A stretch of 64,000 nt of DNA from JAWKOK01 sp963765875 (GCA_963765875.1 CAVXYK010000006.1:558001-622000), one strand, 5' to 3'. Positions 10,320 to 19,300 are shown, counted from the first letter of the stretch. The notes: generated by a model from the letters alone, not told the origin. Program-made: numbers and translations.

Positions 10320-11186
10320 CTATACAGTCGACAGACCACGATGATCTGTGCGTGCCCGGTATAGGCAGCCATCTGCCGCCGTGACATAGAGCGTGGCCAG
10401 ATCGGCGTCGCCGAAGCAACAGTTGGTCGGATTGGCCGGCGTTGGATGCGTCTCAAGGACGCGACCATTGGGCGTCAGCACATAGATCATCGGGCCGGGC
10501 CCACTCTTTTCCCATCCCGCACAGGCGATGATATTGCCCTGCTCATCAAGGCGCATGCCATCAATGCCTCGATGCGGATAGAAATTGTGCAGTACCTTGT
10601 AGGGCCCGACCGAGCCGTCTTCTAGTATCGGATAGGCGCGCAGCTCCCGGAGCTCTCCGTCACCATATTTGCTTTGGGCAACGAAGAGCGTATCCATCCC
10701 CGGTGTGACAATCAGCCCATTGGGACAAGTCGTGTCGAAGGTAATGCGTTTGATTGAGAACTCGCCATCAGATGTGGGATCGAGACGGTAGACCGACTCC
10801 TGCTCCAGTTCCATATCATCACGAAAGTCGCCGTAGCGCGGATCGGTAAACCAGACCCGACCCAGGCGATCGACGACGACATCGTTAGGGCTGTTGAGCC
10901 TCTGATCGCCAAAACGATCGGCCAGAACCCGGATGCTGCCGTCAGGCTCATGGCGGACAACGCAGCGCCCCTTGTGCCGGACCTGAATCAGTCGCCCCTC
11001 CAGATCCAGCGTCTGCCCATTGGCCCCCTCCGTATCTTCTAGAAAGAGAGTTGGTTCGCCGCTTGAAGGATCGTAGCGGAATGTGCGGCTGGAGGGAATA
11101 TCGGAAAAGAGCACCGCTTCGCCGTTCCACACCGGCCCTTCAGTGAAGTTGAATGGACCTGCAACGCGTTCGAATGTCCAGGACAT
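10320..11186 (-). CDS. SMP-30/gluconolactonase/LRE family protein
   Basis: The 288-residue length is usual for this six-bladed propeller family. Motifs visible include FTEGPVW near the N-terminus with the metal-binding glutamate, LNSPNDVVVDRLGRVWFTDP in the middle with the conserved asparagine, and HRGIDGMRLDEQGNI towards the end with the catalytic aspartate. The family hydrolyses sugar lactones (gluconolactone and related). There is no signal peptide, so it is probably cytoplasmic. The neighbouring GNAT gene upstream (11216-11722) lies 30 bases away on the same strand and may be cotranscribed. A role in sugar acid catabolism fits the glycan-related neighbours, but the substrate is not known. 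Confidence 0.85.
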   Translation of the reverse strand: MSWTFERVAGPFNFTEGPVWNGEAVLFSDIPSSRTFRYDPSSGEPTLFLEDTEGANGQTLDLEGRLIQVRHKGRCVVRHEPDGSIRVLADRFGDQRLNSPNDVVVDRLGRVWFTDPRYGDFRDDMELEQESVYRLDPTSDGEFSIKRITFDTTCPNGLIVTPGMDTLFVAQSKYGDGELRELRAYPILEDGSVGPYKVLHNFYPHRGIDGMRLDEQGNIIACAGWEKSGPGPMIYVLTPNGRVLETHPTPANPTNCCFGDADLATLYVTAADGCLYRARTDHRGLSTV

Positions 11187-11215
11187 GGCGTTCTCCTATG
11201 TTGCTTCGTGGATGA

Positions 11216-11722
11216 CTAGCTGCCTTGATTGGCCGCAACGGTATTGAAGACCTGCAAACCGCGGGCCAGATAGTTGTTCAATGCCTGCGGGTGATCGAGC
11301 GAACACGTATGGACCCAGACTCGCTCAGCGCCCATCTCCCATGCGCACTCGATTGCCCGAGTGAGCAGAATACCGCCGATTCCCTGTCCGATGAAACGAG
11401 GCAGGAGGCCGAAATAGGCGATCTCCACGCTCTTGCCCGGCTGCATTTCCAGCTCAAAGTAGCCGGTCGGCGTGCCGCGGAGGTAGGCCACCCAGGTCGC
11501 CAACTGCGGACGATCCACCCATGCCTCCCACTGATCATCCGTCCAAACCGATCGATCTATCCGATCCCAATCTGCGCCAACCGCGGTGTAGAGAAAGCGA
11601 TTCAGCGGAGGCAGTGGGATCTGGGCCTGTACGACCGAGAGTCCTTCGACTGACCGCGTGGCAGGCGTAAGCATGCCGGGATCGGTCATCTCCAAATAGT
11701 AGGTGATCACTGGTGCACTCAT
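11216..11722 (-). CDS. GNAT-family N-acetyltransferase
   Basis: The protein has the acetyl-CoA-binding motif A as IAYFGLLPRFIGQGIGGILL, followed by ALNNYLARGLQVF, which corresponds to the C-terminal GNAT strand and helix. The first Met in frame is at 11740, but 11722 (MSAPVITYYLEM) gives a more natural N-terminus. Neither start has a strong ribosome site. About 168 residues. The acceptor substrate is unknown. It precedes the SMP-30-like gene on the same strand with a 29-base gap. Confidence 0.8.
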   Translation of the reverse strand: MSAPVITYYLEMTDPGMLTPATRSVEGLSVVQAQIPLPPLNRFLYTAVGADWDRIDRSVWTDDQWEAWVDRPQLATWVAYLRGTPTGYFELEMQPGKSVEIAYFGLLPRFIGQGIGGILLTRAIECAWEMGAERVWVHTCSLDHPQALNNYLARGLQVFNTVAANQGS

Positions 11723-11948
11723 GAATTCGCACTCTAGCATGGCTTCAATTTCTCATCAAGTTGCGCTATAGTGGTTGGAAGACCTTGCGCCAACCAGAAA
11801 GAACACGCTGACCAATGGACCAACCAAACAGATACCCGGGGACCACTTCAGCCACTATGGCCCCAAGTCGAACGCCATCCGTGTCGGACAACCAACCCCG
11901 GATACGCTTGACAGCCGATCAATCTCTGCTGACATCAGGAACCGCTAG

Positions 11949-13019
11949 ATGCTAATACTGATAGTCGCGGTCTTCATCGTCCTTGTCTCGTCCGGCCTCT
12001 GTTCGGGCACTGAAGCGGCGCTCTTTTCGGTGCCGATTATCTCCGTTCGGCGGTTGGCCGACGAGAATCGACGTGGGGCAAGACCGTTGCTCCAAATCCG
12101 CCAAAAAATGAGTCGCCCCATTGCCACCGTCGTCATCCTCAACAACATTGCCAACATCGTGGGCAGCATCACCGTCGGCGGCATCGCGGCGACCGTCCTT
12201 GGCGATACGTGGATCGGCGTATTCTCCGCCGTTCTGACCTTCTTGGTAATTGTCTTCTCAGAAATCATTCCCAAGACATTGGGCGAACGGTACTGCATGC
12301 CCATTGCATTGGCCACGGCGAGGCCAGTTCAACTGCTTACGTTTTTGATGACACCGATTGTTTGGCTCATCGAACACCTGACAGCGCCCATTACCAAGGG
12401 CCAGGTCATCCCCACCACCAATGAAGCCGAAATTCGCATGCTGGCTGCCATCGGCGGCTTAGAAGGGATCATCGAGGAAGACGAGTCGGAGATGATTCAG
12501 CGCGTCTTTCGCATGAACGACTTGACAGCAGGCGATCTGATGACGCCGCGAGTCGCTATGACCTCACTGGGTGAAAGCGAAACCCTTGGCGAAGCCAAAG
12601 AAGCCATTGTTCAGTCACCCCATAGCCGCATCGTCGTCGTCGGTGACTCTCCAGATGATGTCAAAGGCATGGCCTTCAAGAGCGAACTATTGATCGCCCT
12701 GATTGAAGGTCAAGAGAGTCAGGACATGACGGATTTCGTGCATGAAACACAGTTCATTCCTCAATACGTGCGTGCCGATAGACTGCTCCTCACCTTCCAA
12801 GAATCGCGACGCCACCTGGCGATTGTGATTGACGAGTTTGGCGGCGTCGCCGGCGTCGTCTCCTTGGAAGACGTTCTGGAAACACTCACTGGCGCCATCG
12901 TCGACGAGACCGACCACTTCGTCGATCTGCGAGCCACGGCACGAAAACGCGGCAAAGCCACACTCAGACGCGCAGAAGTGAATCCACAGAGTACGGCAAC
13001 TATACTCATGTCAGATTGA
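11949..13019 (+). CDS. CNNM/CorC-type transporter (DUF21 plus paired CBS domains)
   Basis: Residues 1-130 form the DUF21 membrane domain, starting MLILIVAVFIVLVSSGLCSG with the FSEIIPKTLGERY signature. Residues 180-320 form the CBS pair: EGIIEEDESEMIQRVF, then DLMTPRVAM, and HLAIVIDEFGGVAGVVSLED. The usual C-terminal CorC_HlyC domain is absent, so this is a short version (356 residues). Family members are implicated in magnesium or cobalt efflux and sodium/magnesium exchange at the inner membrane. An AGGAA site lies 8 bases before the start. It appears to stand alone, followed by repeat-filled DNA. Confidence 0.85.
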   Translation: MLILIVAVFIVLVSSGLCSGTEAALFSVPIISVRRLADENRRGARPLLQIRQKMSRPIATVVILNNIANIVGSITVGGIAATVLGDTWIGVFSAVLTFLVIVFSEIIPKTLGERYCMPIALATARPVQLLTFLMTPIVWLIEHLTAPITKGQVIPTTNEAEIRMLAAIGGLEGIIEEDESEMIQRVFRMNDLTAGDLMTPRVAMTSLGESETLGEAKEAIVQSPHSRIVVVGDSPDDVKGMAFKSELLIALIEGQESQDMTDFVHETQFIPQYVRADRLLLTFQESRRHLAIVIDEFGGVAGVVSLEDVLETLTGAIVDETDHFVDLRATARKRGKATLRRAEVNPQSTATILMSD

Positions 13020-13061
13020 AAACTACAGTTTAAGGAATCGTTTCGTAGAAGCAACAATGCA

Positions 13062-13155
13062 TGTCATTCGGTCACGAAGTGGGCGCAAAGCGCTAACGCA
13101 GTGAGGAATCTTAACGCCACCGATCTCAAGATTCCTCACTGCGTTCGGAATGACA
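13062..13155. repeat. GGAATGACA-type fold-back repeat (family C), copy 1
   Basis: The left end TGTCATTCGGTCACGAAGTG and the right end GCGTTCGGAATGACA pair, and AAGATTCCTCACTGCG inside mirrors CGCAGTGAGGAATCTT. A related degenerate copy lies at 13261-13318. Together these fill most of the 456-base gap before the DUF4260 gene. The copy at 22353-22494 shares the internal GTGGGCGCAAAGCGC word in inverted orientation. Confidence 0.65.
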
Positions 13156-13260
13156 GAGTAACTTCTCAATCCAAAGACTGCATCGCCAAACCCCGGGCTT
13201 CAAGCTGATCTCAGTTTAGCACATTGTTTACCTCGTTCTGCGCATTCCTGTGAGCACAAC

Positions 13261-13318
13261 GAAGAGGAATCTCTACGCCAACAACGCTAGATTTCGTGCT
13301 TCGCTCGAAATGACAGAA
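13261..13318. repeat. Degenerate family C repeat
   Basis: Contains GAAGAGGAATCTCTACGCC and GCTTCGCTCGAAATGACAGA, the two typical halves of the GGAATGACA repeat, with mismatches. No coding sense. Confidence 0.5.
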
Positions 13319-13398
13319 TCCTCTCTGAAAGCACACCAGGTTCGAAGTCACGATCTCACTGACCCTTCAGTTTCATATCGGCAAGGACAAATTGGCGC

Positions 13399-13441
13399 TT
13401 GACATTTTTCCCCAAAGCTAATACAATAAGTCTTGAAGACT
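13399..13441 (+). promoter_or_regulatory. Promoter and palindromic operator of the DUF4260-TetR operon
   Basis: TTGACA at 13399-13404 and TACAAT at 13422-13427 are 17 bases apart. Immediately downstream, at the expected transcription start, lies the palindrome AGTCTTGAAGACT (13429-13441). TetR proteins usually bind such palindromes over their own promoters. The regulator encoded two genes downstream is the obvious candidate ligand, by inference. Confidence 0.6.
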
Positions 13442-13475
13442 AACGACGTTAATTTTAATAATTCAGGGGAATTCA

Positions 13476-13949
13476 ATGACAACGCAACAGATGACCACGA
13501 AACAGATGACCAGAGGCGGAGTGATCACGAAGAAGTCAAGTTCAATTTCGACACAAGGTTGGATGTTGAAGATCGAAAACGGAGCAATTGCCGCTGCGGC
13601 ACTGGCACTATACGCCGTGAACGACTACAGTTGGATCGTCTTCGTGCTGCTCTTTCTGCTGCCGGACCTGGCCATGCTGGGGTATCTGCTTGGCAACCGA
13701 GTCGGCGCTCTGGTCTACAATGCCGTCCATATCTATGCCACGCCACTTGCGCTGGGCGCGCTGGCCTGGCTGGTGGCTTGGCCGTTGGGCATACAGCTAG
13801 CGCTGATCTGGGTCTTTCACATTGCTGTAGATCGGGTGATTGGCTACGGCCTGAAGTACGAGAGTGGGTTCAAAGAGACCCATCTGGACCGGGCCATTCC
13901 AGAGAGACGAATATGCGTTGCAAGAAATTCTTTGTCTGAAATGGCTTGA
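13476..13949 (+). CDS. DUF4260 family membrane protein
   Basis: 157 residues with four probable membrane helices (for example SWIVFVLLFLLPDLAMLGYL and ALGALAWLVAWPLGIQLALI). The C-terminal signature HIAVDRVIGYGLKYESGFKE followed by THLDR is characteristic of DUF4260. The start at 13476 has AGGGGA 6 bases upstream. Its function is not known in any organism. The gene is followed 78 bases later by a TetR regulator, an arrangement that fits a self-regulated two-gene operon driven from the promoter at 13399. The last 20 residues after THLDR look unrelated to the family and may result from a late frame change. Confidence 0.75.
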   Translation: MTTQQMTTKQMTRGGVITKKSSSISTQGWMLKIENGAIAAAALALYAVNDYSWIVFVLLFLLPDLAMLGYLLGNRVGALVYNAVHIYATPLALGALAWLVAWPLGIQLALIWVFHIAVDRVIGYGLKYESGFKETHLDRAIPERRICVARNSLSEMA

Positions 13950-14027
13950 GGCTTTGCCAACTCTCGGATATCAGCTATTTTGGAAAAGCTAGACAGTAAT
14001 CATCGATATAGACGAAAGGCCGTCTGT

Positions 14028-14621
14028 ATGCCCTATCCAAGCCAAGTCAATTCCGACAGCATTCTCTCTGCCGCCTGCGAGATCATCGAACGCGAGGGCG
14101 TTGAGGCCCTCGCGTTGGGCAAAGTGGCGGAAACGCTCGGCGTCAAGGCGCCGTCACTCTATCGCTATTTCAAGAATAAGGCGGCACTTCTCGAGGCCGT
14201 CAACCAGTATACGCTGGAGGCATTGTTCACAGAGTTCGACAAATCCCTTGTCGACAATCAGCTGACGGCAGGCAGGCCGATAGACCAACTGGTCGCAATC
14301 GCCCATACATTCCGCCGGTTCGCCCACCAGCATCCACGCCGCTACGTACTCGCCATGACCGCCGAAGTAGCGGTCACGCGACCGGACGAGGATCTACTGG
14401 TGCAGATGATTCTGCCGATCCAAGCCATCATGGCCGAGCTGACCGGTGAAAAGGCCTCACTGCCCGCCCTACGCGGTTTCCTTGCCCTCATCCATGGCTT
14501 TGTGATGCTGGAGGTGCACGGTCAGCTACAGCGTGGCGGGGATCTGAATGCGGCGTATGACGATTCGTTGCGAGCATTTCTAGCCGGGTGGCAGAAGGAG
14601 TATGGAGACGTCACAATCTGA
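14028..14621 (+). CDS. TetR/AcrR family transcriptional regulator
   Basis: The N-terminal helix-turn-helix is clear: ILSAACEIIEREGVEALALG then VAETLGVKAPSLYRYFKNKA. The remaining 130 residues are helical and resemble the WHG/TetR_C_33-type ligand domain (VAIAHTFRRFAHQHPRRYVL). A longer ORF begins at 13980, but 14028 (MPYPSQVNSD) fits the family N-terminus better and has an AAAGG site. It probably represses the operon it shares with the DUF4260 gene. The ligand is unknown. Confidence 0.85.
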   Translation: MPYPSQVNSDSILSAACEIIEREGVEALALGKVAETLGVKAPSLYRYFKNKAALLEAVNQYTLEALFTEFDKSLVDNQLTAGRPIDQLVAIAHTFRRFAHQHPRRYVLAMTAEVAVTRPDEDLLVQMILPIQAIMAELTGEKASLPALRGFLALIHGFVMLEVHGQLQRGGDLNAAYDDSLRAFLAGWQKEYGDVTI

Positions 14622-14803
14622 GCAGAGCTTCGAACCCTCAGCGTCAGCATTCCGGGGCTACTGCGGATTGATCCAAAGAAATGGGTTGGAGTTGCCTCGT
14701 CCACCCATTGCTGGCACAATGGGTGGACGTTCAGAGTGCATTCACCCAGGCCACAAAGTCTGGGCCAACAGAGCAGGGCCGACAGAGCCCGGAGTTTCCA
14801 GCC

Positions 14804-15031
14804 ATGAAAAACAAAGTCATTGTCAAAGGGTTTGACTCACTGCAATCATTGGGTGACTGGTACGATACAGAAGTCTTCCAGGACATTTCCGGCGAAGAAC
14901 TCTATACCCACGACCGGGTACGAAACGCTTGGTATTGCTATCGCTGGACCTCGGGCCGGCGCGAGATCGTCTTTGTCAAGGAAGTCAGCGAGGACCTTCC
15001 ACTCTTCACCCAGGTCTATCCGCCCTACTGA
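14804..15031 (+). CDS. Small hypothetical protein (75 residues)
   Basis: ATG at 14804 is preceded by GGAG at a spacing of 9. The product starts MKNKVIVKGFDSLQSLGDWY and ends in LFTQVYPPY. It is rich in aromatic residues (four Trp/Tyr pairs) with no membrane segment. Its stop codon region overlaps the 3' end of the convergent PIG-L gene by 7 bases. I do not recognise the family. Confidence 0.5.
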   Translation: MKNKVIVKGFDSLQSLGDWYDTEVFQDISGEELYTHDRVRNAWYCYRWTSGRREIVFVKEVSEDLPLFTQVYPPY

Positions 15032-15777
15032 TCGGTAGCATGACGCTTCTCCCACGCCTCATCGCTTTCCAGCGTGATCACCCGAAATGACTCAGCGTAG
15101 GTCATCTCCTTGCCCGACGCAGCCGACTCAGCCCACTCTCTCAACATCGGAGCCGGATCCCATTCGCGGATCTGGCTCTCGTGCTTGCGCAATGCCTCCA
15201 GCTTCAGATCCATGGTCTCGCTGATATTCACGTACGCGTCTCCGTCGGCGCCAAAGTTCATCACGTAGACCTTGCGCACCTTGTGTGCACCCAACCCCTC
15301 TTCAGCCAACTCCTCAAACAGATTCGGCTGTCCCGCCGCCGGGAAGACAGCGTCCAATGCAGCAGCACCCGCCGCCCGATGATCGGGATGGTTGATGTAG
15401 TTGCTGCCGGCGAAAACCACTGTCGGGTCGCCGCAGATGACAACTTCAGGCTGAAACCGGCGGATCTCGCGGACCAGCCGTTTGCGCAAAGTCAGGGTGT
15501 TTTCAAGCATGCCGTCCGGCTCGCGCAGATAGACGACCTCATCCACGCCGACGACCTTGGCCGCTGCGGTCTGCTCCGCTTCGCGAATTTCAGCCGCACG
15601 CGCCTTGGTCATTCCCTCGTCGGCGATACCGACATCGCCGCTCGTCAACAACACATAGCGGCCCTCCGCTCCGGCCTTCACCCAACGGGCAATGGTTCCA
15701 GCGCAGCCAAACTCAATGTCATCGGGGTGGGCAAAGATGGCCATGATTTTTTTGGGGACGTAGAACGAATCTTTCAT
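15025..15777 (-). CDS. PIG-L/LmbE-type N-acetylglucosaminyl deacetylase family protein
   Basis: The start at 15777 (MKDSFYVPKK) follows an AGGGAG site and is preferred over the longer ORF from 15828. The zinc-binding motif AIFAHPDDIEFGCAGT lies near residue 15, and NHPDHRAAG supplies the later zinc histidine. These are the signature of PIG-L deacetylases, which act on N-acetylglucosaminyl-inositol, bacillithiol or mycothiol precursors and on many secondary metabolites. 250 residues, normal length. It stands alone, so the substrate cannot be inferred. It converges on, and slightly overlaps, the small ORF at 14804. Confidence 0.9.
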   Translation of the reverse strand: MKDSFYVPKKIMAIFAHPDDIEFGCAGTIARWVKAGAEGRYVLLTSGDVGIADEGMTKARAAEIREAEQTAAAKVVGVDEVVYLREPDGMLENTLTLRKRLVREIRRFQPEVVICGDPTVVFAGSNYINHPDHRAAGAAALDAVFPAAGQPNLFEELAEEGLGAHKVRKVYVMNFGADGDAYVNISETMDLKLEALRKHESQIREWDPAPMLREWAESAASGKEMTYAESFRVITLESDEAWEKRHATDQ

Positions 15778-15978
15778 TGATAGAACTCCCTGAATTTCGA
15801 AAGTGGTTGAAGCCGAACAAGCGTGCATTGTACCCTAAAACCATGATTCGCCGGAAGCCATTTTCATGATGCTTTGACAATTGCCTGGCAAGCAACGACA
15901 ATGAACGCGTTGGATTATTCTATCTCTTAATCATCATCAGGCCTGACAAAATCGTGTTCTATTGAGGAGGAAAACGGA

Positions 15979-16928
15979 ATGGCCCAGCAAGCGGTGGGTG
16001 AATCATTCGCCGATTTCAAGAACTCATTCTCGTACGGATCGCGCGCCGATCACAACTTCAAATTTCTGAAGGGCCTCTCCGATGAAGAGGCAGCCCGGTA
16101 TCTTCAGGATCTACTCTGGCAATTGACCGAAGCGATTGACGACGGCAATGTAGGCCGCCTGGCCGATCTTACCCTGGAATACCAGTCGCGTAGCTACGCA
16201 GGCGCCACTTCGTGGGCATACGACGAAGGTCCCTTTGCGAAACCGGCCAAGCCCATTTCAGAGATGCGCCTGGCCCTGATAACCTCAAGCGGCCACTTCG
16301 TCGACGGTGACGATCCCAATCCGTTCGGCATCGAGAACATGACGCAGGCACAGGCATCGGATCACATCAGCGACTTCATCAAATCTGAACCGTCACTGTC
16401 GGCAATTCCGTTCGACACGCCGGAGGAGAGTCTGCCGCGTGCGCCATGGCGGTTACGACATCCGCAGCGCTCAAGCCGACCCCAACGCAGTCCTTCCCAT
16501 CACTCGCATGAAGGAATTGGCAGATGATGGTCTTGTCGGCGGCCTGCTGGACAATGCCTATTCATTCGTTGGCGCGTGCGCGCAGATGCGCCTATTGCGA
16601 CGCACCGGCCCAAGGTGGGTGGCACAGTGGCTGGACGAAGGGATCGAGGGAGCCGTTCTGGCGCCGGTCTGACCGGTCTGTCACATGTCCGTGGGACATG
16701 TCGCCCGCCTGCTGGAAGAATCCGGCATCCCAACTGTGATCATCGCAGCGGCCCCGTTCAGAGATCGGCTGGAAGCCATGTCGCTGCCACCGCGTGCTGA
16801 TCACGCCCACCCTCTTGGGGCGGCCTGTTGGCTTACCCAACGATGTCGGTGGTCAACGTGCCGTGCTCCTTGCGGCACTCAATCTGCTGGCCAACGCCGA
16901 AGGCAACGGCACGATTGTAGATCTGTAG
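15979..16928 (+). CDS. GrdB/PrdB-like (glycine/betaine/sarcosine/D-proline reductase B) family protein with in-frame UGA, candidate selenoprotein
   Basis: The start at 15979 has a GAGGAGG site. Coding runs MAQQAVGESFADFKNSF to about 16436, where one surplus C shifts the frame. Correcting it gives LRVRHGGYDIRSAQADPN and NAYSFVGACAQMRLL, both typical of the B-component family. At 16670-16672 a TGA interrupts VLAPV-TGA-PVCHMSVGHVARLLEES, a column where homologs carry Cys (or Sec) in a CPxC/UPxC-type motif. A hairpin (ACATGTC, loop CGTGG, GACATGT, 16683-16701) starts 10 bases after the UGA and has the G-containing loop 17 bases after it, as in bacterial SECIS elements. A second one-base change near 16790 restores LITPTLLGRPVGLPNDVGG to the stop at 16928. 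Family members reduce C-N bonds in glycine, betaine, sarcosine or proline, though many environmental homologs are uncharacterised. No selABCD gene is in this window. Confidence 0.7.
16683..16701 (+). promoter_or_regulatory. Candidate bacterial SECIS element
   Basis: ACATGTC (16683-16689) pairs perfectly with GACATGT (16695-16701) across the 5-base loop CGTGG. An eighth C-G pair would leave the 3-base loop GTG. The loop has a G in its first two positions and lies 17 bases after the UGA at 16670-16672, inside the 16-37 range known for bacterial SECIS. The assignment is by inference from structure and spacing. Confidence 0.6.
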
Positions 16929-17004
16929 ATCTGTAGTTCGGCTGTTAGGTGCATCGACCGGTTTTCAATTCATCGTTAACTGTTCACCATTACCCGTTCG
17001 ACCA

Positions 17005-17898
17005 ATGAGTGCGATCATGAAGAGCCAAAGCGATTGGCCAGTCTCCATCGCTCACAGCATCTGGATCTGTATAGTCGTCCTAACACTTTTCTACATCTGG
17101 TTCGCGCTGGCCAACCGGTACTCGATTTTCCTCTACACGCACCTGGGAGCCGAACCCTTTGATCCTGTCACCCGCAGTCGCTACTGGATGGCCGGGCTTG
17201 TGGCTTCCGGCCTGATTCTGGTCATGAATGCAGCGCTCAACTGGGTTCTGGGACGGCTCAATGAGTCGGGCTATCTCACCTGCCGGCCGCCACGATGGCA
17301 ACAGATCTGGCTGATCTGCGCCGCGCCACTTGCATTGGGCATTCTGTCCATCACCATGACCCAGAATTGGCCGACACTACCACTTGGCCTGGCGCTGATT
17401 ACTGCCGGAGTGACCTTGATCGGGCTAGCTCTAGCGTTGCCTGCCGGCGCCCTTGCCGCCCAACAACCGGCCAAGCTCATCTGGCTGACACTCTACGGCT
17501 TCGCACTTATGCCGCTGTTGCTCGTCTTTCATGCCGTGGAGCTCCCAAGCCGGGACATCCTCACCGAGAGTACTGCGCAGGTGATAACCGCGTTGAGCCT
17601 GATAGCATCCACGCTTGTTGTCGCCGGCTTGGATTCGGCCCGCAAACGCCTTGGCAAGGCGAGGCTCAATCCGGTCAGCATTCTCGTCGCTGGACTGAAT
17701 GTAAACTATCTGTTCCTGCCGCTGGTCCATCATCTCCTCGCTACGCCGCCGGCCCATCGATACATCACAACTGCCGGTAATTTCTTTGCCTACTCGCCCA
17801 CACTGCAGGTGACAACATGGCTGCTGGCCGCCCTGATGGTCATCGGATTGGATCGGCTCATCTTCCAAACATCTCTGCACATGAAGGAAAGCCAATGA
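17005..17898 (+). CDS. Hypothetical polytopic membrane protein
   Basis: 297 residues with seven or eight hydrophobic helices (for example SIWICIVVLTLFYIWFALAN and MAGLVASGLILVMNAALNWV). An internal Met at 17017 could also be the start, and neither has a clear ribosome site. The sequence is rich in Leu and Ala and has no recognisable catalytic motif. The stop overlaps the start of the following M20 peptidase gene (ATGA), so the two are translationally coupled. Transport or stabilisation of peptides is possible but unproven. I do not recognise the family. Confidence 0.65.
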   Translation: MSAIMKSQSDWPVSIAHSIWICIVVLTLFYIWFALANRYSIFLYTHLGAEPFDPVTRSRYWMAGLVASGLILVMNAALNWVLGRLNESGYLTCRPPRWQQIWLICAAPLALGILSITMTQNWPTLPLGLALITAGVTLIGLALALPAGALAAQQPAKLIWLTLYGFALMPLLLVFHAVELPSRDILTESTAQVITALSLIASTLVVAGLDSARKRLGKARLNPVSILVAGLNVNYLFLPLVHHLLATPPAHRYITTAGNFFAYSPTLQVTTWLLAALMVIGLDRLIFQTSLHMKESQ

Positions 17899-19280
17899 TT
17901 TCCACACACGACTCTTCTGCGTACGACTATGCAACGGCCAATCACGACCGTTTCCTCGACGAACTCAAGGACCTGATTCGCATCTCCAGCGTCAGCACCC
18001 AGCCGGAGCACGCCGAAGACGTGATGCGTGCCGCCGACTGGTTGGCCGCGGACATGCAACGAATTGGCTTTGAGTCGGCCGAGATCATCAAGATGCCCGA
18101 AGGCCGTCATCCGCTGGTGCTGGGCGAATGGCATGGGGCCGGTCCTGATGCATCGACGGTTCTGATTTACAGCCACTACGATGTGCAACCGGCGGCCATG
18201 GAAGACGGCTGGGAAACGCCGCCCTTCGAGGTCGTCGAGCGCGATGGCAAGCTCTACGCCCGCGGCTCCACCGACTCCAAGGTCAATGTGATGACCCAGC
18301 TCAAGGCCATTGAGTCGCTGTTGGCCACCGGCGGCGCGCCGGTCAACCTCAAGCTGTTGTTGGAAGGTGAGGAAGAGTCCGGCTCAGAGAACATCAACGC
18401 CTTTGCAGAGGAGTACCCCGAACGCTTACGCGCCGATGTTTGCGTCATCTCCGACGGTGGCATTGTGGCCCCGGATCAAGCGTCTCTGGTGCTGGGATTG
18501 CGCGGCATCGTCACCATGGAGCTTCATGTTCACGGCCCAGTGCGCGATCTGCACAGCGGCATCTATGGCGGCTCCGTACACAATCCAGTCCAGGCCCTGT
18601 GCGAGATCCTGGCCCAATTGCACGAGATCAATGGCCGAGTGACCGTTCCTGGCTTCTACAACGATGTAATCATTCCAGACGGCGAAGAGCGTACACGTCT
18701 CGCCGATCTGGCGCCATATTTCGAGGCCGATTGGCAGCGCAGTGTGGATGCACCGCAGCCCTGGGGCGACCCCGACTTCTTGCTACACGAACGCGTCGGC
18801 ATCCGCCCCACGCTGGAGATCAACGGCATCGGCGGCGGCTACGCGGGGACCGGCTTCAAAACCGTCTTGCCGAGCAAGGCGATGGCCAAGCTCAGCGCTC
18901 GCCTTGTGCCCGACCAACAGCCGGGCACCATCTTCGAGATGGTCCGCAGCCACATCGCCCGCCTAACGCCGCCCACAGTCACCAGCGAGCTAATCCGGCT
19001 TGACGAGGGCGCGCCGGCAGAGCGCGCCCAGTTCGACACGCAGGCCATGCGCGCCGCTGCAGAGGCCTACGCCTTTGCCTGGGGCAAACCGGCCATCTAC
19101 GAGATGGCCGGCGGCAGCGTGCCCATTTCCACGACGCTGGATGGTGCAACTGACCAATTGGTCAAAATGGGCTACGGCTACAAGGGCGGCCAGAACCACG
19201 GGCCGAATGAGCACATTATCTTGGAAAATTTCCCGCGCGGCATCGCAGCGGCGATCCGCTTCTTGGAGTTGGTGGACTAA
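17895..19280 (+). CDS. M20 family metallopeptidase (dipeptidase-like)
   Basis: 461 residues. The start at 17895 (MISTHDSS) overlaps the upstream stop by 4 bases and has AAGGAAA in front. Di-zinc ligands of the M20 family are visible: YSHYDVQPA with the first His and Asp, ARGSTDSKVNV with the bridging Asp, and LLLEGEEESGSEN with the catalytic Glu pair. The dimerisation domain lies between roughly residues 200 and 330, and the last ligand is in GGQNHGPNEHI. The family removes terminal residues from dipeptides or hydrolyses N-acyl amino acids in the cytoplasm. It is coupled to a membrane protein that might import the substrate. Confidence 0.9.
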   Translation: MISTHDSSAYDYATANHDRFLDELKDLIRISSVSTQPEHAEDVMRAADWLAADMQRIGFESAEIIKMPEGRHPLVLGEWHGAGPDASTVLIYSHYDVQPAAMEDGWETPPFEVVERDGKLYARGSTDSKVNVMTQLKAIESLLATGGAPVNLKLLLEGEEESGSENINAFAEEYPERLRADVCVISDGGIVAPDQASLVLGLRGIVTMELHVHGPVRDLHSGIYGGSVHNPVQALCEILAQLHEINGRVTVPGFYNDVIIPDGEERTRLADLAPYFEADWQRSVDAPQPWGDPDFLLHERVGIRPTLEINGIGGGYAGTGFKTVLPSKAMAKLSARLVPDQQPGTIFEMVRSHIARLTPPTVTSELIRLDEGAPAERAQFDTQAMRAAAEAYAFAWGKPAIYEMAGGSVPISTTLDGATDQLVKMGYGYKGGQNHGPNEHIILENFPRGIAAAIRFLELVD

Positions 19281-19300
19281 CCGAAGTGATGTTCAAGTCA

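Noticed and set aside
13433..13939. Alternative plus-strand ORF over the DUF4260 gene
   Set aside because: It is in another frame and rich in Arg, Ser and His, with no membrane helices. The DUF4260 frame has a ribosome site and clear family motifs.
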